The notes: generated by a model not told the origin, from the letters alone. DNA of 64,000 nucleotides from Elysia chlorotica (GCA_003991915.1 RQTK01000026.1:321014-385013); one strand, 5' to 3'; counted from the stretch's first letter, positions 1 through 14,760 are shown. A program made the numbers and translations.

Positions 1-107
1 GTGTGAAGCCTGACACTTATGCCTTCAATTTTTCCAAATCCGTGAGGAATGTTGATGTTTAGAGCAAAAGATATGATCCTTAGGGTTTCTGAAGTTCCGA
101 CTGCTCT

Positions 108-186
108 TTTAAGGCCTATAGCCTTCTTTAACGTTGCTACAACACAACTAAGACATTTTTTCGTTCCTTATAGGGTATGTAAGCTA
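108..186 (+). repeat. Dispersed repeat, copy 1
   Basis: About 80 bases (CTATAGCCTTCTTTAACGTT... to GGGTATGTAAGCTA) recur at 1958-2040 with few changes. Copy 1 runs directly into an ATT microsatellite, while copy 2 does not. Confidence 0.85.

Positions 187-258
<72 letters not shown>
187..258 (+). repeat. (ATT)n microsatellite
   Basis: About 24 pure ATT units. Confidence 0.97.
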
Positions 259-3200
259 CATTTGACTGAGTGGTCGTCTTCGCATTGAACCTCTTCTTTC
301 GACCACGTCCCCATGCACAAGCTTGTTAGCTTATCATTCCTAGCTTCGGCAAGAAATTGTATCAGAGAAAGACTATCCCTGGGTGCTTTCCTGCGCAACT
401 TGGAAAAAATAACCCCTTCTATCAGTTGTGCTAAAATCTCCGGATCTCAATTCTGACTATACGTGTCTAGTCCCGATACTATTATGCTGTTTCTACATAA
501 TTATAATTATTGTCAAGTACAATGTACTGATTTACATCTAGACAATCTTGAGTTGTATTCTTAACCCTCAGGCATGTTGTTTAATAATAAAGTTAAATTA
601 TCAAGTTTCCACAAAAGATTTCTATTATTTGTTATTTTGTTAATGTTGACAAGATAGTGTGTCCGAGTCTACACGAATTATATTCAACGAATTGACCAGA
701 AACAGGAACGGATCAATGCCTCAAAGACATGATAAAAAATCTGCCTGAGAAGCAGGTGTGCCAGTAATAATTGTATCTGTTATAAACGTTTAAGGACAAT
801 TTTCTTCTTTAATATTGCTCAAATTTACATAGTAAGATCTTGGATTCAAAGAGTTAAAGATCCAACCAAACAGTTTTGCTATGAACTGAATCTCTTGCCA
901 TTAAAAATATCACCAAATATGGTTGCGTGGTTTTAAAAGCTGATGAAACACAAATAAACAATATTTTACAGAATTGTACATCAAGATGTTTGTAAACAGT
1001 GCATAAAAATACATTATCTCTTTATGAAGATTGCATAGAATCTTGCAAAGAAAAGAGGTGCTTCGTAAGCTCTTCGATAATTAATTTCTTTAATTATTTT
1101 TATAGCTCTATATCTTAAGGCTTAATGTAATGAAATTCTTGGTAGTTTTTTTTAGGCACAGGGATTCTTTCAGATGTTTTTTTTTTCAAACAGGTTGCAA
1201 GAGGTGTTCACACATGCATAGGCTGAGCTGAGCTGCACAAAACATTATCAATTCCAGCCTTCCATTTCTTTCTTTCACACTCTTAAACCACAAGCAACAT
1301 CGCAATCACCCACAGTATACTCATCACGAGATCATTACCCTTTTCTCATCTCTTCTATTTGCTGTTCTGTTTCGTCCATGATTATCAAATCCAGCAAAAA
1401 ATCATTTAAAGTAGGCTAATCAAAAACATTCGTTTTTGTTTTTATATCCATTAATCCTTATATTTATTTTATACAATCCAAAGTGGCTTTTTAGTCGTTA
1501 TTTTCAAATTTGACAATTGACTTTTCTTTGTAATTTTGCTTGGATTTTAAAAATGTATCTATGAGTTCAATTTTATCATTTTAAAATCTGCTTAGTTGCC
1601 AGAACGGAAAAATTTTCTACTCTTGGAAGAATATCTTTATAAATTTTATATTATTCCCAGGTTTGTTGTTGTTAAGGTGACAAAATTAATTATGACCGTT
1701 TTTTATTTGTGTGAAAACATTTTCATATGAATGATTACTAAAGTCACTTAAGTTTCGGCATGTATCGTGAGATAAATGTCCAATTGGTGCACTAAAAAGC
1801 TCGCCGATGTCATTTCTATCCTTGTAAAAGTTTTCTTCGTCGGTTGTACGACTTCGCACCGTCCTGTACTTTAGGATCCTATTCATCATTGAGTGCTTAC
1901 AGAATTGTACATCAAGATGTTTGTAAACAGTGCATAAAAATACATGCAATTGCAACGCTTTTAAGTTCTATAGCCTTCTTTAACGTTGCTACAACACAAC
2001 TAAGACTTTTTTTTTCGTTCCTCATAGGGTATGTAAGCTACTGATCAAAGTTAGACAACCATGTCTAAAGTGTCTTAAGTGGAATGCTTTAAAGCATCAG
2101 CTATGAGAGCCACACTGCCAGGCCGTTTATTCGGTGGATCACGGACCAGTCTGGTCTGATGGACCTCTGCACATTTGGCGTTCACCTGAGGAGGTATGGC
2201 AACAAGATTGAGGCTTTCTTTTCTGGGTGGGTTTTATATGTTTTTTAGTTGCTCGTGCCTCACTCAAGATTCATCGACAAAGTGGCCCAAAACTTAACTT
2301 AAATAATCCCACATACTACCCGATGAATTTGAATCAATACCAAGTTAATTTTTACAGTGGATAAAATTTGAATAAACTATGATTTTCAGCGTCTTCTTTT
2401 AAATGTACTCTCTCTAAAATAAGATCTCCGTTTATATTATTTCTACCGCTGCTTGTTTGTCTGTTGCTTTTTGAAAATTAGATTTTTATGCACAATTTCT
2501 GGTACAGTGGATTTAACTTTATGTACAGAATCCATTTTCCCCCCAAACATCCCCTTTTTAATTATCTCTACTTTTTTACATTGTTGCTGATGTCTTTTTG
2601 TTTATATACAATCGTTATTTTTGTCTCCGTTTAAATGGGCCGATCGAGGGTTGTTCCAACATTTTTTCATTGCTTCATATTTGTGTGGATATTTACTTGT
2701 ATTGTGAAATTTACCTCTGGCGATAACAAAATATTGCTATTGCTTCATGCAACTTTGAACCTACAAATTGAAATGTGCTTTGCACAATCTCTAGTTACAC
2801 CCACTACCACAGGCGGTTCTTGGGCGCACAAAGCTCCGGCCTTTCCCCTCGAGTTACCTGACAAGCCTGACAAGATTTTCAACAACAGATCCTTATCACG
2901 CCCCCTCCCCCCTTTGGCCTACCTTGGACAATCTTTTCTGTAATTAGCCAGGGCCAACTGGCCATGGACGAGCACAATACGACTAGGGGCGTGCCTACCC
3001 CGCGCTCCACTGGCCGCCCATTGTCTCCACGGGCTCCTCCATCGACCAGCGCTTGGACATTGTGACCAGACCTTTGGCCGCTTTCTAAGTGCTGACCTGC
3101 GCAGTGACCAGAGGCAGTCACGCCAGGCTGCAGACACGAGGCACTGACCATCTCACCTAAAGCACTCTAATCAGCCCTGGAGCTCCCTGCCAGGTCATGC

Positions 3201-3391
3201 TGCACTGTTCTTTGTAAGGAACGAGCTCTATCCTGGTTATCTTAGGTTACCAAGCAGGATCCTATATGGTGACTAGTCCCCAAACTAAAGGCTAACTAGT
3301 TTAACGCTGTCACACCAGGACCCATATGTCAGCCAGTCAATTATACTAACACGGATCCAACCAGGATCCAGGCTACACGCATTGGTATAAT
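259..3391. other. Non-coding upstream stretch, nothing assignable apart from listed repeats
   Basis: AT-rich sequence without a supportable gene. A GC-richer patch at about 2800-3200 is distinct from its surroundings; short overlapping open frames on both strands there have no recognisable motif. It may be a repeat fragment. Confidence 0.5.
1897..2040 (+). repeat. Dispersed repeats, second copies joined
   Basis: 1897-1945 is an exact copy of 966-1014 (49 bases from TTACAGAATTGTACATCAAG), and 1958-2040 is the copy of 108-186. Two sequences about 800 bases apart upstream are adjacent here, implying one larger repeat with rearranged copies. No protein or RNA signature was recognised. Confidence 0.8.
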
Positions 3392-3470
3392 AGCCTCGTA
3401 GCTCAGTCGGTAGTGCACTGGACTCACACAGCAGGAGTGTGAAGTTCGAATCTCAGCCAGTGCTCTGTCT
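3392..3470 (+). mobile_element. tRNA-like SINE head
   Basis: TCGTAGCTCAGTCGGTAGTG (A-box) and AGTTCGAATCTCAGCC (B-box), about 45 bases apart. The 5' and 3' acceptor sequences do not pair, so it is a tRNA-derived repeat or tRNA pseudogene rather than a tRNA. Confidence 0.6.
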
Positions 3471-4179
3471 CCGTATAACTTATAAGATTTTTTTTTAAAT
3501 CTGAGATGCTCAAAACTAATCGAATTATAAATCAATAAAAAAAAGGGGTGGGGGAGTGAACCATTGTCAAGAGATGAACGCCTGTTGCAATCCCCGCCAA
3601 CACAGGTCGTGTTCGCGCGTGCGTATTTTCCTGTTGTTAATCGGAAGCATCATGGCCGCCATTCCTGGATGTTTGCTCTCCACCCCCGCACAAGGACAGC
3701 CACGTTTTCAGATGTTGGCATTTCGCAAGTCTCACAATTGATTAAAAGTTTTCATTGGTGTGACTAAGAAACAGATAATTATCTCTGTTCCTTCTAATCA
3801 AGTTAATTTCCGCTGCCTCTCCAAATAACAATAGGTTTCAACAATGAGGCTGTGCCTCAACCGAGCTCACTCAGCCTAGTTATATAGCAACATCAATGAT
3901 GGTGTACTGTGTATGCATGTTTACGTACAAGTATCATGTTTTACAACCAGAACGAATCCTAATCAATATTTAGAAATCACTGAGTCAAAATACTATAATT
4001 CTATAAAAGCTTTTACTGGAGAATTATTTTACCATGTTTTACATCTATCTTGGAATCGCCTTTTTGTCTTCTATGGATGCCGCCAGCCGTCGTATATTTT
4101 AGAGGCTTAAACCAGAAAAAGTTCGCCCTCTTTCTTTGTGTAAATATATCTTATTCTGTCTGTCTGCCTTTCTTTCTTT

Positions 4180-4323
4180 TTGTCTCTCTCTCCTTCACTC
4201 TCTTCCTCCAGCCCTCTCTCTCTCTCTCTTTCTCTCTCTCTCGCTCTCTCGCTCTCTCTCTCTCTCAATCTCTCTCTATCTCTCTCTATCTATCAATCTA
4301 TCTCTATCTATCCATCCATCTTT
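4180..4323 (+). repeat. (CT)n/(CTAT)n microsatellite
   Basis: CT-dominated run passing into CTAT and ATCC units. Confidence 0.95.
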
Positions 4324-4624
4324 CTGCGCAGAGATGCTAAATGAATGTTTTCGACATTATTTTTAGAATGTCAGTTGTTTATTTTTGTTATGGTTACACT
4401 TTTATAGAAGTGATGTGTTAGGATAAGAACTTTTTTCTGTTTGATGTCTGAATGGAGGCCTGTGTGGACAGATGCACTTGTTTTTTTACTTCATGTGGAC
4501 ATAAATGAACATTAAAGTCATTAAGCTAATAGCTTTAGCTAATTTAAAAACAACACCCATGAGAACAGAACATAGGAGAGTGGAGACACACTGCTGTAGC
4601 AATTTACTTACCCCCCACCCCTCC

Positions 4625-4682
4625 CCCCCAAAAAAACAAAAAACAAAAACAAAAACAAACAAACAAACAAACAAAAAAAAAA
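4625..4682 (+). repeat. A-rich (AAAC)n tract
   Basis: AAAC/AAACA units after a C-rich run, possibly an old poly(A)-like retrotransposon tail. Confidence 0.8.
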
Positions 4683-4862
4683 CAGGGCGCTATGGCGATG
4701 ATACCTCATCCGAAAGGCCATAAGTCAAGGAAGTCATACCAAGAGTTTTTGCATGATATTGCAATCGTAAATTGTTATAGTTATGCAGACTGATAGCTCT
4801 ATTCAGAAGAAGCGATTGTAGGATTCGAAACGCAGACCTTCGATGGGTACCATGATACAATA

Positions 4863-4864
<2 letters not shown>

Positions 4865-4915
<51 letters not shown>

Positions 4916-4945
4916 CAGAGACAGAGAGACAGATGAGACAGAGAA
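4865..4945 (+). repeat. (GA)n/(GACA)n microsatellite
   Basis: GA dinucleotides grading to GACAGA units. Confidence 0.95.
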
Positions 4946-5036
4946 AGCAACAAAGGGGGGGGGGGGAATAGAAATTGAGGAAAAGAAGGACAGAAGAATG
5001 GGAGAGAGAAAAGATCAATTTTAACAAAAAAAAAGT

Positions 5037-5411
5037 AATTTTCTGTTTTGATGCCTGCGTGTACAACCTTGCCCTTGTTGGTCGCCAGTCAGTGACAGCG
5101 TGGAGTCGCCCAGGGCCATACATGTACAAGGAAGGAATCCAGTAGACTCTTCAGCTACGTAGACCATACTCTGTACTTACACTTTGGGATCGATGAGGAC
5201 ACAAGTTTGGGAAAATGAGATGAATTTTTTCTGTTTTGATGCCTGCGTGTACAACCTTGCCCTTGTTGGTCGCCAGTCAGTGACAGCGTGGAGTCGCCCA
5301 GGGCAATGTACAAGGAAGGAATCCAGTAGACTCTTCAGCTACGTAGACCATACTCTGTACTTACACTTTGGGATCGATGAGGACACACGTTTGGGAAAAC
5401 TGAGATGAATT
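5037..5411 (+). repeat. Tandem duplication, about 188 bp
   Basis: Copy 1 is about 5037-5224 and copy 2 about 5225-5411, beginning TTCTGTTTTGATGCCTGCGT and ending GAGATGAATT. They differ by a small indel (ccatacatg versus caatg) and a few substitutions. Confidence 0.93.
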
Positions 5412-5517
5412 GATAGTTTATACGTGTGCGCTAGACATGACTATATCTAAACTCTGGGTATGATGAACCACACGTCTCCTAAGTCAAGTGGTGGCTACTA
5501 CTATTAATTAGTGGATA

Positions 5518-5913
5518 TTAATTAAGCCCGCTGTTGTTCAGGCGGCGAGGCGGCAGGCTCAGGCACCGTGAGGTCGGATTCCGGTCTACGAGGCACTGGC
5601 CACAATCAAGATTAGCTGCTGGTCTCGCCATTGCAATCTCTACCGGATTTCTACCAGACAAAGGCGATGGAAAAATTGCCGGCCGATTTGGCGGGTGTAG
5701 ATTGGCGTTTGCACAACGCCACGGGGTGGAACCACAGGACATTAAGCGCACAAATATACAATGCATGTCATCGGGTAAGGCCGCCGGATTGCGGCCCCGC
5801 AATTTTATTTGGTCTGAATACTTTGTCAACAAATGAATGGGACTCCATATCACAGTGAACAATTTCGATTTGCTGGCAATGGTTGTTCTACGTCTGCTTA
5901 ATAACTGTCCCAA
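5518..5913. other. GC-rich island with overlapping open frames, function unknown
   Basis: The minus-strand frame is 131 codons and two plus-strand frames (5534-5836, 5631-5858) overlap it. No motif, signal peptide or membrane segment was recognised in any frame. Base composition is clearly richer in GC than its flanks, so it may be a fragment of a mobile element or processed sequence. I do not call a gene. Confidence 0.3.
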
Positions 5914-7098
5914 TAATAATTATGATTTAAATTTCTTTTTATTTCAAAATGCATTAAAACCTGTTCACAGTGATACTAATGATCGTCACGGTATTTGGGG
6001 CTAATGTATCTATATGTTTTTTTCTCTTCTTTCTCGTCGAGATCGAAATACATTACGCTTTATGTTTAATAATAGAAGTGAGTTACACAGTGTCTCTAAA
6101 TTAAAAAAAGATAATTATAACGGCGTCCTTGGCAAGAGTTTTGTAACACCATCATTGTGTAAATTGTGATTTTGCATGATAGTTTATGTTTGTCCTAATC
6201 TCGCCACCTGAGTTTCTTCTGGATGTCTTGTAAACAGAGACAGTTCAAGGGTTGCTGGCCCATTGGTGGGCCTAAAGTGTTGTTTGTGCCTCAAATCCAT
6301 AGAACTGACCTGGCTTGTTTAGACACGTTTTGTTGTTTTTCTCACTCAAGAGGGAAACAGGAGAGAAAAGTAAATATAGTTGTTGCCCTTGCAGAGAATT
6401 TGCTGCAGCTCTTTATCGGCGCGAATTATGATGGTAAAATGGTTATAAACCAGTTTTCTTTTCTTTTCTTTTTCCGGAGTAAAGAGCAAACGAACAATCA
6501 TACAAGTTTTATTTTTTAGCAAATATACTCTTTCTGCCATTGGTCTCAATTTTTATAATATTAGCTTTGTGATATGCCCTTCAATGCCAGACGAGCAACA
6601 GCAAAAGGTCATGTTTCTATGGAGAAGATCTTTAATATGCGTGTAGCAACAATAGGAATACCCGAGAATCATTACGGGGAAGGGGGATACCGAGGCAACG
6701 GCCACTGCTACTACTGCTGCTGCTGCTACTACTACTACTACTACTACTACTGATATGCCTTGCAACAAGCTCTACTGCGACATTCACATTTAATTGATTA
6801 TACATTTTTTACCCCATAGTTGCATACCTTTGTAATCTGTCTTTGCGTCATTGTTTTTTTTTTTTCATTGTCTTTTAACTGAGTAATTTATTTATTTATT
6901 ATCTTTGAATATTGTTCTTTATATTCTCCAGTACATCTGTTTATCTATTTTACTTTATTATATATTATCTCGTTTTACCTCTTAAATGTCTTATTTTTAA
7001 TTGTCTGAAGAATACTTTAAATTTTTTCTAAAGCTTACTCAGTTATCTTTTTGTATTCTTAGAGCTGCACTATACCTATTTTTTTTTTGTGCCTTGCA
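5914..7098. other. AT-rich non-coding stretch
   Basis: No gene seen. Contains a short CTA/CTG microsatellite at about 6709-6751. Confidence 0.5.
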
Positions 7099-7264
<166 letters not shown>

Positions 7265-7852
7265 TAGTACTACTCATTTTCCTTGCAGGCGCAATAACAT
7301 AGTACCCGGATTAAAAACAAACTTAAAATGATTAAATTAAATTCATCTCTAAACGACCATGCCCTGGCAGATGACCAGAATTTATTTTCTCTTGAAACCG
7401 CTAGAGTGAGCTGCACACTTCCCCTTGCTCAGTAAGTATATATTAAGTAGATACCTTGCACTGGCTCTTTGCTTCTACGGAATATAATTATCTACACATC
7501 TATCACTTCTAAAGTTGATATCTTGCAAAAACTTCTCCAGTTGTTTGTCAATGGAACGAAAGCCAGGGCATGTTTGTCTGTTGATGAATGAGCGAGCAGT
7601 GTTCTGAGAGGTCGGTGGTACTGCCCAGTGCTCACTGCGCCCACTTTACAGGCACGATTTATCACGCGGAGGAGCAGATGGGTTCAGGGATAGTGACAAC
7701 AAGGGCAGGTCTCCGAGGTTTATGACCACTTCTCTGGCGTGGGTGGATCGCCTGAGTTTGCAGGGGCTCGGGCAGTAACTTGCGTGGGGAGTTCTACATT
7801 TGATAATAAATAAAAAGTTGGACTTCATTCTCCACCATCTGGTGTCAGTCAG

Positions 7853-8760
7853 TCAGAGTTCCTTCTCTTTCCAGATGTTGGATGCCATGGTCTTCCATCT
7901 CGCAGCACTCGTGGTTTTCATTCTAATCAAGTCCTCCACGTTATTGACCCAGCTCCGCCTCCTTCCTCTACCCCTCGCGCCTTCCACCATACCCTCTACG
8001 ATCTTCTTCTTCAGTGAACTGTGCCTTCTTACATGTCGTAATATTCAATTTTTCTCTCTTTCACTGTTTGGAGGGGCTGTATTTGCTTGATATTTAGCAT
8101 CTCTTGGTATTCCTCTTTGAATCCACATCTCTAAAGCATCTAATCTTCTTTCCGTATCCGAAAAAATGTCGACTAAATATAAAATTTGCTTAGTCTTAGT
8201 CTTGTTTGAAGTGATATGGCCTATATTTGAACTAGTAAGGGTCTACTTTAGTTTTTTGGTAAAATTGTTTTTGCTATTCCTATTCTTCTCTCTCATTAGT
8301 TGGCCCAAATATACAAAACTTTGAACTTGTTCCACGCCTTTTCCGTCAATAATTACATTTATAACGGGTTTTTCTTCTTTCTTTGAATTAGCAAGAGTTT
8401 TTGTTTTCCTAATATTTATCAGGAGGCTATACTTTTCACTTTCCTCTTTTACTACTAGTTTTATGGAGATGTTTTTCACTTTCTGCCAGGATCAGTGTAT
8501 CATCGGCATATCGTAGGTTGTTAATTTATTTTCACACCCCAAACCTTTAGCCCAGAAGCATCTTCTATTTCTCTAAGAATAAAATCTGTGTATATGTTGA
8601 ATAGAGAAGTGGATAATACACAGCCTTGTCGAAATTCTCCTTTTATTCTGACTGGACCCACCTGGTGTAGATCTGCAAATTATTCGATTGTCGTGAAAAC
8701 TTGACTTGGATACAACCCAGGTGATGTCTGGCTTCATCTTTAATCAGAAGGTATTAATTA
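7853..8760 (-). mobile_element. Decayed RTE-like LINE fragment: reverse transcriptase palm to C-terminus
   Basis: On the minus strand the pieces run in order: GEFRQGCVLSTSLFNIYT (about 8635-8582), RYADDTLILAESEK (about 8515-8470), the LINIRKTKTLANSKKEEKP block, EQVQSFVYLGQL (about 8330-8290), then EMWIQRGIPRDAKYQANTA (about 8140-8080) and EGARGRGRRRSWVNN, ending in a stop at 7853. The catalytic YADD is intact, but frames shift several times and the 5' half (endonuclease) is missing, so it is a 5'-truncated pseudo-element. The intact-looking 78-codon stretch at 8243-8479 is part of this element. Confidence 0.85.
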
Positions 8761-9039
8761 CGATTGGAGTTAGATAAAATCAGTCTATACGAAAAATAAC
8801 AAAAGCGGAAATGATGACTTTCTGTAGGCCTTCCTCATCTCTAGTTCAAATCTACTGAGAGCATGAGTAGTTAAGCTAAAGCATCCGCCGTACCTCTAGG
8901 TCTCAAGATCGGTTAACTATTCTTGGTTTTAAAAAAAAGCTCTCTCCTAGGTCTTACGCCACATAGGTTCCCGCAGAGATTTTCTATACGGGCATGGATC
9001 CCAAGAGTAGCGCCCGGCAATTTACCGAGGCTTATGTGT

Positions 9040-9195
9040 CAGCCGATTACATTATACCAACATCGACCCAATCAGTAGAAGACGAAATCCCACAAATTAA
9101 ATATTTTCCCGATCGAGGTTTGAACCGATCATCTTTTGGGAGCCCAACATTTTACCACTTGCCCCTTAGTCGACTCGGGACCTTGCAAACCAGTG
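9040..9195 (-). mobile_element. tRNA-derived SINE, antisense, upstream region
   Basis: The minus strand reads GGGGCAAGTGGTAAAATGTTG and ATCGGTTCAAACCTCGATCG, then TTGGGTCGATGTTGGTATAA, the family body. Open frames here are incidental. Confidence 0.6.
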
Positions 9196-10671
9196 CTTAT
9201 TTTGCAGGGCGTCCAGTTCTCCACGGAGTCTTATCTCGGTCCAAAACCGTTGGCAGATCGCCATCCAGTCCGAATTGGTCTTGTGACGTCCCCGCAGGTG
9301 TTTCCACGCCAACGGCCTTCATCAACCTCAACTTTTAAGCAGCAGACTGTCTACTTACACATAAATTATTAAAATGGAATTGAGATTTATATTAATTCAG
9401 TCTTCAGTAGAAGGAAGGTACACCGGGGTCGGCCAAGTGCGGAAAAACAATGTTTGCTTTGATCAATTTAGCGCTGAGATAGAATGTAGACATCACGCGG
9501 GTTCTTTGCAGGAGAACAGAACTCTCTTAGTTTTCTGATACTCAAGGAGGATCACATTTTCAGGACACCGATTTAACCGGTATGGAACGATTTGTTTTTG
9601 CCTGATCGTGAGACAGGGCCCAAGACGTTCTATATGAAGGCACGCACTCAACCACTGAGCCACCTCAGACAGAGCATTGATTCTTTTATATCGTTTATGT
9701 TTATGTTTTGTTTACTTTAAGTCCACCGAAAGTAAATATTTTTTCTTCTTCTGAAACTGTCTGGGTTAAGGGTGAATTAAACATTGGATAAATGTAGCCA
9801 CACATTCTAAATGAAACTTATACCTGCTAGATTTGATTGACAAGTCAAATGTCGTCTCCTAGATTTCTGTCGAATTTAGTCCAGTACCAAGATATAATAC
9901 CATAGACTCCTTGTATTGTGAATAATTGGTTGTTCATCAACTTCAACAATGGATACCGTGCTTTGGCAACATAGTAATGATACTGGCATCCACTATTTCA
10001 CCATTGCAGGTCACTAATACATTGTGTGCACTCGAATTAATATTTAAATATTGTTTCCCCCTCGGTCTAAGAGCGCTGCTATGACTCAAACCCATTTATT
10101 TCACGCAAAGCGGCGATGGATGCGCTTCAGAACAACGCACAGGCGGCCATTAGTCTAAATATGCCCTATTATGTAAAAAAGCAAGTTTAGACCTATACAC
10201 CATAACCAACTTGGGACAAGACAGTAAGTGCACAAGCAATATTCACTGCTTTTATTGATTGTGGTGGTCGCTTAGGTATTGGGTACAATTCTTGTTTTTA
10301 TCCAAGGCTCAGAATAAAAACCACGAAATCTGCTATTGTTATAAAGAAGAACGTCTGCTATAATATATTATTGTAGTAAGGACCAGCCGGTTTAAAGACT
10401 AAACTGCGCTCAAATAAAATAAGTGCGTCTGGTAGTGGTATACAGTTCAAATCTTGCTTCTATTTTGTTTTGTGTTATAAGAAGCTAGAGTCACATTTTG
10501 AAGAAAAAATGATAAAGAAATCGATAACCCATTGGGATACTGTACTTTTCCATTTCTGAGATAGGGCCTATTAAATACTTTTTTTTCAACAATGAGATAG
10601 TAAATTATACAGCTGAAGTGATTTAATTATGAAACACATACACCCTGCTAGCTGAACATTAAGGCTTAGAG
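9195..10671. other. Non-coding stretch
   Basis: Nothing supportable apart from a weak antisense tRNA-like segment around 9590-9675 (GTGGCTCAGTGGTTGAGTGC on the minus strand). Confidence 0.4.
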
Positions 10672-12099
<1,428 letters not shown>

Positions 12100-14760
12100 C
12101 AAATAACAAGAACGGCAAGCGGAGCAGTGGCAGGCGAAAGCGGAAATTATGCAGAACCCTCCAAGTTGGGGTTGAGCATGGGGTCAACCCGCTCTCGTAA
12201 AAAAACAACAACAACCCACTGTTACTGAAACCGCAACAAATATCCAAAAAAACATGTTTTGTTGAGGAGTCCTCTCCTGTAGACATGACCTGCACCGGTG
12301 AAAGCCCTAGGGAAGACGGTGTGCCAACAGCTCTTCTGACGACCAAGAACAAGGCCAAAATAGGGACCTGGAACACCAGAACCCTGTATGAAACTGGAAG
12401 AACCGCCCAAGTATGTCGACAAATCAACAGTACAAGTTGAAGGAATTGGGTCTCTGTGAGACCAGATGGACAGGGACATGAAAAACAAGACTAGCCAATA
12501 AAAATACTATAATCCATTCTGGGAACGAAAAAGATCAAACACACACACACACACTCATGGAGTCGCAGTACTTATGGCACCCGAGGGAACACGGGCACTA
12601 TTGTCATGGGAACCTGTATCACCAAGAATTCTCACTGAAAGATTCAACTAGAAGGGCAGAACATCATCCAGTGCTATGTTCTCAGAAATGTAGCAGACAT
12701 CGAAGACAAAGTAAACTTTTATGAACACGCCTAGACGGTGATCGACAAAGTCCCAAAGAGAGATATGAACATTTTGCTGGGAGACCTAAACGCACTGACA
12801 ACACAGACAGAATACATCATGGAAATCCACTTCACCGGAGAACAGAACAAGAATGGAGAATCCTTCACTGAGTTTTGCTTCTTTAATGACCTGGTGATCA
12901 GAGGCACTTTGTTCCCGCACATTACCTTCCACAAAAAGATATGGATCTCCGCCGAAGGCAAGACCGAAAGCCAAATAAACCAAATCACACTCACCAGAAA
13001 GTGGAACGGAGCTTGCACGAAGTTAGAGTGGAACGTGGCGCAGATTCATCATCAGATCACCACCTCGTGGTTGCAAGCTTAGTACCAAGCTCAAGACTTT
13101 CAACGACAACGCAGGACGACCAGAACACAAGTATAATGTGCAGTGTCTAATAGAGAAACAGAAATCAGAGCATTTCAAAATCGAGCTGAGGAACAAGTTC
13201 AGTGTGCTCTCTCTACTACCAGAAGAGACAATAGAAGAACAGTGGCTAAGCCTGCGAGAGACCTGGAAGGAGACATGTTCAACTGTTTTGGGAAAGAAGA
13301 TTAGGAAACACATGGAGTGGATCTCGACTGACACCTGGACACGCATCACGGAAAGGAAGAACTTGAAACATCAGATCAACCAGCCACAAGGTATAGAAGA
13401 AAAACACACACTACAGGCTCGATACTGGGAGAAGAATAGAGAGGTGACGAAAAGTGCTAGAAAAGACAAAAGAAATTACATAGAGGAGCTGACAACAGAG
13501 GCAGAGGCTGTAGAAAGCGAAAGAAATATGGAAAGACTATGCAATCACCAGGACTCTCTCGGGGAGGAACAGAAACTCCAGCTGCCCCGTCAAAGACATG
13601 AATGAAAACTTGATACCTGGCGAAGAATAACAGAGGACAAGGTGGGCGGAGCACTTCAAGGAAACGCTCAACAGATCTGTCCCACTGCAGTACTGACCCC
13701 ACCAGATATCCCACCACCAACTTAGCTCCTTTACATCAACACCCACCTTCCTAGCAGAGCACAGATCGCCAAGGCCATTAAGTCTCTCAAGCCAGGAAAG
13801 GCAACAGGTCCAGACGGCATACCACCTGAGGTTATTAACGCCGACATACAGACCTCAACTAATATGCTGCACCCACTTCTATTCAAGATCTGGGAACGGG
13901 AGCAAGTTCCAGAAGACTGGAAAAGAGGACACCTTGTAAAGCTGCCCAAGAAAGGGAACCTGTGCTGCTGTGGTAGATGGCGAGGAATCAAGTTGTTATC
14001 CACCCCTGGCAAAGTTTTAACAAGTATCATGTTAAAGAGGCTGATTCGAGAGGCTGGTTCAGAAGATTAAAATGGACAAGAGTCTCTGAGATGAGCAGAC
14101 AGGCTTCCGACAAGATCGTTCGTACACAGACCACATAGCTATCACGCGCATCATCATCGAACGGTCACCATACGAATCAATTTAAGACAGGCAGACCCAC
14201 TGCAGATGCGTCAAGTTTGTTTATCTTGGCAGTGTTGTAAGTAAAGACGGAGGAACAGACGAGGGCATCAGATGCCGAATCGATAAGGCCCGATATGCTT
14301 CCAATACCTTAAGACAAATCTGGAGGTCTACAGCCCTGTCGGTACGAAACAAAATCCGGATCTTCAATACCAACGTGAAGTCGGTCTTACGCTATGGCCC
14401 AGAAACATGGCGCGTTACCAAGACCAACAGCCGTAAACTGCAATCATTCACCAACAGATGCCTCAAAAACATCATCAACGTTATGTGGCCTGAAGTTATC
14501 ACGAACAAAGAACTTTGGGACAGAACAAACAATCCCCCATCGAGGCAGAGATCAGAAAAAGCAAATGGGGCTGGATACGCCACACAATTCAAAAGCCTGT
14601 ACCAACATCCCAAGGCAAGCCCTGGAGTGGAACCCCAAAGGTAAACGCAAGGTCGGACGTCCGAAGCAAACTTGGCGGCGAAGCACCAATGCTGAGATAA
14701 AAGACGCTGGTAGTATGGGCCGAACTGAAAAGGACAAGCCAAAACCAAAATTTCCATCTT
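12100..14760 (+). mobile_element. Decayed RTE-like LINE with endonuclease and internally deleted reverse transcriptase
   Basis: In order: KIGTWNTRTLYETGRTAQV (about 12356-12412), start of the APE-type endonuclease; NILLGDLNA (about 12768); RGADSSSDHHLVVASL (about 13036-13083), the endonuclease SDH motif; an RT start KPGKATGPDGIPPEVI (about 13793) and RWRGIKLLSTPGKVL (about 13977); then a jump at about 14180 straight to FVYLGSVVSKDGGTDEG (about 14220), RYGPETW (about 14390) and the C-terminal GKRKVGRPKQTWRR (about 14640). The palm segment with YxDD is absent, and several frameshifts and stops break the frame. It cannot encode active enzymes. Confidence 0.88.

Noticed and set aside
3392-3466. 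tRNA gene
   Set aside because: A and B boxes are present but the acceptor stem does not pair. It fits a SINE head.
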